Assembly (NCBI GenBank): GCA_913777025.1
Contig: CAJYQM010000487.1
Location: 1 to 64,000 of the forward strand
DNA length: 64,000 nucleotides
Source of the DNA: an uncultured Massilia sp.
GTDB lineage: Bacteria; Pseudomonadota; Gammaproteobacteria; Burkholderiales; Burkholderiaceae_D
Direction of reading: 5' to 3'
The notes beneath the pieces were generated by a model. The model ran no database searches. It was not told the DNA's origin and worked only from the letters and a program-made list of their open reading frames with translations. Below are positions 59,616 to 64,000 of the stretch, piece by piece. The number at the start of each line of letters is the position of its first letter. The first letter of the stretch is position 1. The position numbers and the translations under genes are program-made.

Positions 59616-60043
59616 CGCGCGTGGCCGGTTGCGAACTGTGCGAACTGTCTGTTCCCAAGGTGTTCGAGAACGACAAGTTCGCCGTCATCCTGGTCGACGA
59701 TGCCAATTATCCCGGCTTCGCGCGCGTGATCTGGAAGGATCATGTGCGCGAGATGAGCGACCTGGCGGATGAAGATCGCCTGCTCGTCAACGATGCCGTC
59801 TGGAAGCTGGAGCAGGCGGTACGCGAGGTGATGCAGCCCTTGAAGGTAAATGTCGCCAGCCTGGGCAATGTGGTGCCGCACCTGCACTGGCACGTCATTC
59901 CGCGCTACGCCGACGATGCGCATTTCCCGGCGCCGGTGTGGGCGCAGGCGGTGCGTTCGACCGATGCGGCCGTGTTGACGGAACGGAAAGCGCTATTGCC
60001 GCAATTAGTAGAGGCGATCACACGCAAGTTCGCAAGCCACTAA
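59612..60043 (+). CDS. HIT-family hydrolase
   Basis: A 143-residue histidine-triad nucleotide-binding protein. The active motif H-x-H-x-H is [10 protein letters not shown] (about 95-104), preceded by LGNVVP. A CELCEL pair near the N-terminus may bind zinc. Substrates of bacterial HIT proteins are adenylated or dinucleotide phosphates. It overlaps the flavoprotein stop by 4 bp and so is probably cotranslated. Confidence 0.92.
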   Translation: MTRVAGCELCELSVPKVFENDKFAVILVDDANYPGFARVIWKDHVREMSDLADEDRLLVNDAVWKLEQAVREVMQPLKVNVASLGNVVPHLHWHVIPRYADDAHFPAPVWAQAVRSTDAAVLTERKALLPQLVEAITRKFASH

Positions 60044-60067
60044 AATACTTCTAACGTAACGCGAAAC

Positions 60068-60166
60068 CGTCGTCCCCGGCCTAGGCGGCCCCCTTGGCGG
60101 GGACCCAAGTTGGACGCGTTTCGACAGCTCATGCAAACTTGGATTCCCGCCTCCGCGGGAATGACG
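60068..60166. repeat. REP-like inverted repeat pair
   Basis: A left unit (CGTCGTCCCCGG through GGGGACCCAAGTT) and its inverted right unit (AACTTGGATTCCCGCCTCCG, then CGGGAATGACG) surround a short centre. It matches the family at 48561-48645. It lies between the HIT and DUF971 genes. Confidence 0.8.
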
Positions 60167-60195
60167 TGCTATCAATCCACGTATCTCGACATATC

Positions 60196-60624
60196 ATGCC
60201 TACCCCAACCAACCTGACCGTCCGTCAACAATCCAAACTCCTGGAAATCGCCTTCGACGACGGCAGCGAATTTTCCATCCCCTTCGAACTGCTGCGCGTG
60301 TATTCCCCGTCGGCGGCCGTCCAGGGGCACGGTCCCGGCCAGGAAGTGCTGCAGGTCGGCAAGCGCGACGTCGGTATCAAGGGTATCGAACCGGTCGGCA
60401 ACTATGGCGTCAAGCCGCTGTTTACCGATGGCCACGAATCCGGTATCTACACCTGGGATTACCTGTACAAGCTCGGCAACGAGCAACAGGCGCTTTGGCA
60501 TGACTACGTAGGCCGTTTGCATGCCGCCGGCTATTTCGGCGACACTGGCCGCGAGCCGGTGCCTGATGCGCCGGGCGCAACGTCAGGCGGCGGCTGCGGC
60601 AGCGGCAGCTGCGGTTGCCACTGA
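60196..60624 (+). CDS. DUF971 (gamma-butyrobetaine hydroxylase-like N-terminal) protein
   Basis: A 142-residue protein built of the DUF971 domain: LLEIAFDDGSEFSIPFELLR, SPSAAVQGHGPGQ, then ESGIYTWDYLYKLG. It ends with a Gly/Cys tail (GGGCGSGSCGCH) that could bind metal. DUF971 proteins are linked to iron-sulfur metabolism by neighbourhood and by similarity to a domain in gamma-butyrobetaine hydroxylase. The ATG was chosen because the longer frame would encode part of the REP element. In related genomes ubiE follows directly; here 2.6 kb intervenes. Confidence 0.88.
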   Translation: MPTPTNLTVRQQSKLLEIAFDDGSEFSIPFELLRVYSPSAAVQGHGPGQEVLQVGKRDVGIKGIEPVGNYGVKPLFTDGHESGIYTWDYLYKLGNEQQALWHDYVGRLHAAGYFGDTGREPVPDAPGATSGGGCGSGSCGCH

Positions 60625-60639
60625 CGGCTGTCTCACGCC

Positions 60640-60661
60640 ACCCGCTCCCGGAGGAGCGGGT
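60640..60661. repeat. Perfect 9-bp hairpin between convergent genes
   Basis: ACCCGCTCC-CGGA-GGAGCGGGT between the DUF971 and Ser-rich genes. No T tract follows on either strand. Confidence 0.65.
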
Positions 60662-60673
60662 CCCGCCGCGTGC

Positions 60674-61111
60674 TCAGAACTGACTGTCGCTCGACCAGCT
60701 GCTGCCGAAACTGTCGCTGCTCGATGACCAGCTGCTGCCAAAGCTGTCGCTGCTCGAGGACCAGCTGCTGCCACTGTCGAACGTCGAGTGGCTGCTGGTC
60801 ATGCCGTAGAAATTGCCATGGATATCCATGTCACCGACCATCGGCGTGCCGTCGATGTTGAACATGGGCCGGCTCGTGTCATCGAACATGCTGGTGCTGG
60901 ACATCATGTCGTCGGCCAGTACATTGTTCGTACTGTTGCTGAACATCCCTTCGAATCCCCCACCGCCGCCGACCATGCTGCCGACTCCGGTCGACCCAGC
61001 GCCCGTCAGCATTTTTTCATAGCTGGCGGCATTCCAGCTTTCATCCGTCCACTCGCTTGGTGTAGAGTTCTTGTTATTTGCACCAAAGAAATTTTTTAGC
61101 AGCTTCAGCAT
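60674..61111 (-). CDS. Small Ser/Gly-rich protein of unknown function with C-terminal 11-residue repeats
   Basis: A 145-residue protein that I do not recognise. The N-terminus MLKLLKNFFGANN is amphipathic, not a signal peptide. A Gly run follows (SMVGGGGGFEGMF, about 45-57), then a compact motif, MFNIDGTPMVGDMDIHGNFY (83-102), that looks conserved. The tail has repeats of SSWSSSSDSFG (2.8 copies, 115-143), encoded by 33-bp DNA repeats. GAGGA is a good ribosome-binding site. It is divergent from the HEPN-like gene with only 30 bp between start codons, so they probably share control. Confidence 0.72.
   Translation of the reverse strand: MLKLLKNFFGANNKNSTPSEWTDESWNAASYEKMLTGAGSTGVGSMVGGGGGFEGMFSNSTNNVLADDMMSSTSMFDDTSRPMFNIDGTPMVGDMDIHGNFYGMTSSHSTFDSGSSWSSSSDSFGSSWSSSSDSFGSSWSSDSQF
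60684..60776. repeat. 33-bp tandem repeat in the Ser-rich gene
   Basis: Two full 33-bp units (60711-60743, 60744-60776) and a 27-bp partial unit (60684-60710), differing at few positions; each begins CTGTCGCTGCTCGA. In-frame copies encode SSWSSSSDSFG, so length changes keep the frame. Confidence 0.85.
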
Positions 61112-61141
61112 AGCTTTCCTCAATATTTCTAAGAATAAACA

Positions 61142-62623
61142 ATGACGGATCTTAACAAGATTATTGCCGGTGCGAAATCTATTGAACGCATATTGACCGA
61201 GCAGTTCGGTGGTACGGGCCGGGGCATGCGGGAAAAGCTGGACAGTGCCCGCTATCCGATTCCCCAGCCGCTGCAGCAGCGCATCGCCTATCTGGCGCGC
61301 GTGCGCAACCGCTGCGTGCATGAGGAAGGCTATGAACTCAAGGATACCGAGGATTACGTGCGCAAGTGCGAATCCGTCTGCGCGGAGTTGCAGGAAGCGC
61401 ACGCGATCGCCATGCGAGTAGCCCAGCAGCGGACGCTCAGGCGCGGCAATGGCAACGTCAGGCTCCTGAAGCTGGGCGGCGTCGCGCTGGCCCTGGCCGG
61501 CGTCTGGTGGGCGATGCAGCCGTCGAGGCCGGACGCATCGATGCCCGAGGCGGAACTGGCCACGGTGCAAAATACGGAAGCGGATGCGCCATCGCCGGCG
61601 GCACCCGTGCCGGACGCTGCGCCGGCGCGCCGCCAGCAGGACACGGGTGCACCGGCCTCCAGCGCCGGGCAGGGCGAGAAGGCAAGTCCGCCGGTCGCCA
61701 TCGGTGCCCACCAGGGTATCGGCAACGACGTGCTTGCCGTGGAGTCGGTCGAGTTCGGCTACGCCAAGGGCGGTTTCAACGACACCGAGCCCAGGATCGC
61801 GGTCACCGTGCGCAACACCTCGGACCGTACCATCTCGTCGGCCCGGGCCGACGGGCGCCTGTATGTCGGCGGTGAAGCCACGCCCCTGGTCGACACGACG
61901 GCCGGCGACAAGCCGCTCTACCTGTTCTTCGGCGACGAAGGCCTGGCGCCGGGCGCGCGCAGGAAAGTATCGGTCGGCCTGTTCGGAGACGACCGCTGGA
62001 AACTGCCGGACGCCATCAATGCCGGCAAGCGCACGCTGTTGCTGCGCATTGCGCAAGTGTCCGACGGGCGCAAGGAAGACTTCGGCGGCGGGCCGCGCGC
62101 CTGGCCCGCGGTCCAGGCCGGCGCCAGCGCGGCCGCACCGAAGGCGGCCACCCCGACGACCGACGCGGCCACCTATCGCCAGCGCTTCCAGGCCGGCGAG
62201 CACGTGGTGCTGAGCGACAGCCGCCTTGACGTCGGCAAGGTCGCGCTGTCGCTGAAGGCGGACAGCTTCGGCGACAAGGAGCCGAACATCCAGCTGACGA
62301 TGACCAACCACGCCGGCCTGACGCTGAGCGATGCGGCCTTCCACCTGCAACTGTTCATCCAGGGCGAAAACAAGCCGGTCATCGATTCCGACCACAACAC
62401 GTTTTCCAAGGACGTGCGGCTGTATTTCGGCGATGCCGGCCTGGCCGATGGCGGCACCGTGAAACGCGAGCTCTACATCAACAGCTTCCATGACACGACA
62501 TGGAAGGCGCCCGATGTGCTGAAAGCGATCCGCGAGGGCAGGGCCCAGCTCGTGTTGCGGCTGGCATCGCTGACCGACGGCCGCAACAACACCTTGCAGA
62601 GCAAGGCGATCACGATCCCCTGA
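61142..62623 (+). CDS. HEPN-like / transmembrane / duplicated beta-domain protein, function unknown
   Basis: A 493-residue protein with an unusual layout. Residues 1-100 look all-helical with RNRCVH (R55, N56, H60), the R-N-x-x-x-H signature of HEPN domains (DUF4145-like). One membrane span follows (LGGVALALAGVWWAM, about 111-125), then a Pro/Ala linker and two copies of a beta-rich domain (about 195-312 and 362-482) sharing F-x-D-x-EP-x-I, L-x-F-x-GD-x-GLA-x-G, WK-x-PD and L-x-LR-x-A-x-x-x-DGR. The HEPN part would be cytosolic and the repeats periplasmic. No known system is recognised. The start has weak AAGAA. Confidence 0.75.
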   Translation: MTDLNKIIAGAKSIERILTEQFGGTGRGMREKLDSARYPIPQPLQQRIAYLARVRNRCVHEEGYELKDTEDYVRKCESVCAELQEAHAIAMRVAQQRTLRRGNGNVRLLKLGGVALALAGVWWAMQPSRPDASMPEAELATVQNTEADAPSPAAPVPDAAPARRQQDTGAPASSAGQGEKASPPVAIGAHQGIGNDVLAVESVEFGYAKGGFNDTEPRIAVTVRNTSDRTISSARADGRLYVGGEATPLVDTTAGDKPLYLFFGDEGLAPGARRKVSVGLFGDDRWKLPDAINAGKRTLLLRIAQVSDGRKEDFGGGPRAWPAVQAGASAAAPKAATPTTDAATYRQRFQAGEHVVLSDSRLDVGKVALSLKADSFGDKEPNIQLTMTNHAGLTLSDAAFHLQLFIQGENKPVIDSDHNTFSKDVRLYFGDAGLADGGTVKRELYINSFHDTTWKAPDVLKAIREGRAQLVLRLASLTDGRNNTLQSKAITIP

Positions 62624-62646
62624 GCCGCCCGGGTAGCGGAAAAAAT

Positions 62647-62673
62647 AAAAGCGCCGCATGCGGCGCTTTTTTC
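62647..62673. terminator. Bidirectional rho-independent terminator
   Basis: A perfect palindrome, AAAAGCGCCGCATGCGGCGC followed by TTTT, with T runs on both sides, between the HEPN-like gene (plus) and csp (minus). Confidence 0.9.
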
Positions 62674-62703
62674 ATGTCCCCGAAGGGAGCGTTCCCTGAG
62701 GAA

Positions 62704-62907
62704 TTACTGCGGCTGGATGTTCGCAGCCTGCTTGCCCTTCGGACCGGTGGTCACTTCGAAGCTGACGCGCTGGTTTTCAGCCAGCGACTTGAAGCCCTGG
62801 GCGTTGATTGCCGAGAAGTGCGCAAACAGGTCCTCGCCACCGCCGTCCGGGGTGATGAAGCCAAAACCTTTTGCATCGTTGAACCATTTAACAGTGCCAG
62901 TCGCCAT
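62704..62907 (-). CDS. Cold-shock domain protein (second copy)
   Basis: A 67-residue CspA-type RNA chaperone: [26 protein letters not shown], and [16 protein letters not shown]. It differs from the copy at 13583-13792 mostly after residue 30. A leader of about 90 nt from the promoter at 63005-63032 is expected. It stands between the HEPN-like gene and ubiE. Confidence 0.95.
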   Translation of the reverse strand: MATGTVKWFNDAKGFGFITPDGGGEDLFAHFSAINAQGFKSLAENQRVSFEVTTGPKGKQAANIQPQ

Positions 62908-63004
62908 GTTTTTACTCGCTTAAGTTATGTGTGTTAATGGACTTTGTACGTCCGCTTGCCAGCCAGGTTCGCAGCAAGCGCATCCCCTTGCAAAGCCGAG
63001 TTTG

Positions 63005-63032
63005 ATTATATGGAGCAATTTGCACTTGTGGA
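63005..63032 (-). promoter_or_regulatory. Sigma-70 promoter of the second cold-shock gene
   Basis: Reading toward csp: TCCACA (63032-63027, four of six), 16-bp spacer, perfect TATAAT (63010-63005). Confidence 0.5.
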
Positions 63033-63166
63033 GCACAATCGATATCTTTTTTTTACTGCTGAGTTAGATAAATGTAACAAAAATGTCTTGAGTGCCACTT
63101 TCGTAAGCACAGTGGCCGTTTTTGGAGGCTAAGACGGGTTTAAGCATGGGTGAATGACGCGGCTTG

Positions 63167-63172
63167 TATAAT
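63167..63172 (+). promoter_or_regulatory. -10 element of the ubiE promoter
   Basis: Perfect TATAAT preceded by CTTG; no good -35. Transcription would start about 20 bases before the ubiE ATG. The remaining 291-bp csp-ubiE gap shows an AT-rich stretch (63003-63080) and no gene. Confidence 0.6.
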
Positions 63173-63198
63173 GCGTCAACATCAAACCGGCAGAGCAT

Positions 63199-63936
63199 AT
63201 GACCAACAACACCACCCATTTCGGCTACAAGACCGTCTCGGAGGACGAGAAGGTCCACGAGGTCGCCAAGGTTTTCCACTCGGTCGCGTCGAAGTACGAC
63301 GTGATGAACGACCTCATGTCCGGCGGCCTGCACCGTATCTGGAAAGCCTTCACCATTGCCCAGGCCGGCATCCGCCCGGGCTTCAAGGTGCTCGACATCG
63401 CGGGCGGTACCGGCGACCTGTCCAAGGCCTTTGCCAAGCAGGCCGGTCCCAGCGGCGAAGTCTGGCTCACGGACATCAACGAGTCGATGCTGCGCGTCGG
63501 CCGCGACCGTCTATTGAATAAGGGTCTGGTGACCCCCACCTTGCTGTGTGACGCCGAAAAACTGCCGTTCCCGGACAATTACTTCGACCGGGTCAGCGTG
63601 GCCTTCGGCTTGCGCAACATGACGCACAAGGACCAGGCACTGGCGGAAATGCGCCGTGTGCTCAAACCGGGCGGCAAGCTGCTGGTGCTCGAATTCTCGA
63701 AAGTGGCGACGCCGCTGCAGAAACCGTACGACGTGTACTCGTTCTCGGTGCTGCCGTGGCTGGGCAAGCGCATCGCGGGCGACGCCGAGAGCTACCGCTA
63801 CCTGGCCGAGTCGATCCGCATGCATCCTGACCAGGACACGCTGAAGTCGATGATGGAAGGCGCGGGCCTGGAACGCGTCCAGTACTACAACCTGACGGCG
63901 GGTGTGGCCGCTTTACACACCGGTATCAAACTTTAA
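63199..63936 (+). CDS. ubiE: Ubiquinone/menaquinone methyltransferase UbiE
   Basis: UbiE performs the C-methylation of ubiquinone (and menaquinone) precursors with SAM. The 245-residue protein has [20 protein letters not shown], motif [16 protein letters not shown] (about 64-78), [20 protein letters not shown], and [15 protein letters not shown]. It lies on the far side of an accessory block from its usual neighbours HIT and DUF971, and is followed 19 bp later by a gene for an exported protein. Confidence 0.97.
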   Translation: MTNNTTHFGYKTVSEDEKVHEVAKVFHSVASKYDVMNDLMSGGLHRIWKAFTIAQAGIRPGFKVLDIAGGTGDLSKAFAKQAGPSGEVWLTDINESMLRVGRDRLLNKGLVTPTLLCDAEKLPFPDNYFDRVSVAFGLRNMTHKDQALAEMRRVLKPGGKLLVLEFSKVATPLQKPYDVYSFSVLPWLGKRIAGDAESYRYLAESIRMHPDQDTLKSMMEGAGLERVQYYNLTAGVAALHTGIKL

Positions 63937-63955
63937 GGATGCAAAGGGGATGACC

Positions 63956-64000
63956 ATGAAAAAATTCTTGGCCAGCATGTTGATTGCAGTGACGGCGCTG
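63956..64000 (+). CDS. Start of an exported protein gene (cut by window edge)
   Basis: Only 15 codons remain: MKKFLASMLIAVTAL, a signal-peptide start behind AGGGGA five bases upstream; an ATG two codons earlier overlaps this site. In related bacteria the gene after ubiE codes for a Tim44-domain protein with a similar N-terminus, so that is the likeliest identity, by context only. Confidence 0.6.
   Translation, partial: MKKFLASMLIAVTAL

Noticed and set aside
60684-60776. Regular repeats considered as a CRISPR fragment
   Set aside because: Units are contiguous with no spacers and encode an in-frame peptide repeat.
62640-62950. Plus-strand frames opposite the second cold-shock gene
   Set aside because: The minus strand encodes a complete cold-shock domain with RNP motifs.

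Overview
The window is a stretch of ordinary chromosome from a GC-rich betaproteobacterium, most likely a Massilia-type member of the Oxalobacteraceae (Burkholderiales). This rests on protein flavour, codon use and several gene orders typical of that group: TPR lipoprotein-lolB-ispE-tRNA-Gln-prs-rplY-pth, kdsD-kdsC-lptC-lptA-lptB-rpoN-hpf, ptsN-hprK-rapZ, and HIT-DUF971-ubiE. No prophage, transposase, integrase, rRNA or CRISPR array was seen. The species is not determined.

Layout. 1-4.2 kb (minus): a cut-off WYL-type regulator, mutY, a dynamin-like GTPase and mutM. 4.3-10.5 kb (plus): TPR lipoprotein, lolB, ispE, tRNA-Gln(UUG), prs, rplY and pth. 10.5-14.5 kb: a divergent SDR/TetR pair with a perfect palindromic operator, a degenerate HD-GYP/LuxR-HTH protein, a cold-shock gene and a GNAT acetyltransferase. 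14.5-20.4 kb (minus): a DUF3857/transglutaminase protein and a MacAB-like export operon headed by a Yip1 membrane protein. 20.5-29.3 kb: patatin-like lipase, ychF, a divergent XRE regulator/methyltransferase pair, a LamG protein, a GMC oxidoreductase, and phoX behind a candidate Pho box. 29.3-33.9 kb (minus): thiCSGDE behind a sigma-70 promoter, a TPP riboswitch and a helix that can hide the thiC ribosome-binding site. 33.9-38.6 kb: MOSC protein, carboxylesterase, diguanylate cyclase and a CPA2 antiporter. 38.6-44.2 kb (plus): Kdo synthesis and LPS export genes, rpoN and hpf. 44.3-48.6 kb (plus): two acyl-CoA enzymes, an APH(3')-II-like kinase and a GntP permease. 48.6-53.9 kb (minus): rapZ, hprK, ptsN, queF and ilvA. 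54-64 kb: YqaA/DedA-like protein, a PEP-CTERM protein behind a consensus sigma-54 promoter, a giant flavin/Fe-S oxidoreductase, HIT and DUF971 proteins, a small accessory block (Ser-rich repeat protein, HEPN-like membrane protein, second cold-shock gene), ubiE and the first codons of the next gene.

How they work together. Most genes are housekeeping: 8-oxoguanine repair (mutY, mutM), outer-membrane biogenesis (lolB, kdsD, kdsC, lptCAB), PRPP and isoprenoid synthesis, thiamine synthesis, translation (rplY, pth, hpf) and quinone synthesis. rpoN supplies sigma-54, and the PEP-CTERM gene about 11 kb away carries a matching -24/-12 promoter. ptsN-hprK-rapZ, normally just after hpf, lies inverted about 7 kb away with an accessory segment in between.

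The best candidates for something undescribed are the HEPN-like/transmembrane/duplicated beta-domain protein at 61.1-62.6 kb with its divergent Ser-rich partner, the paired GAAATA-N-TATTTC palindromes at 6.1 and 36.5 kb, and the degenerate HD-GYP/LuxR protein. Several repeat families (REP-like inverted repeats, short tandem duplications at gene ends) mark the intergenic spaces.
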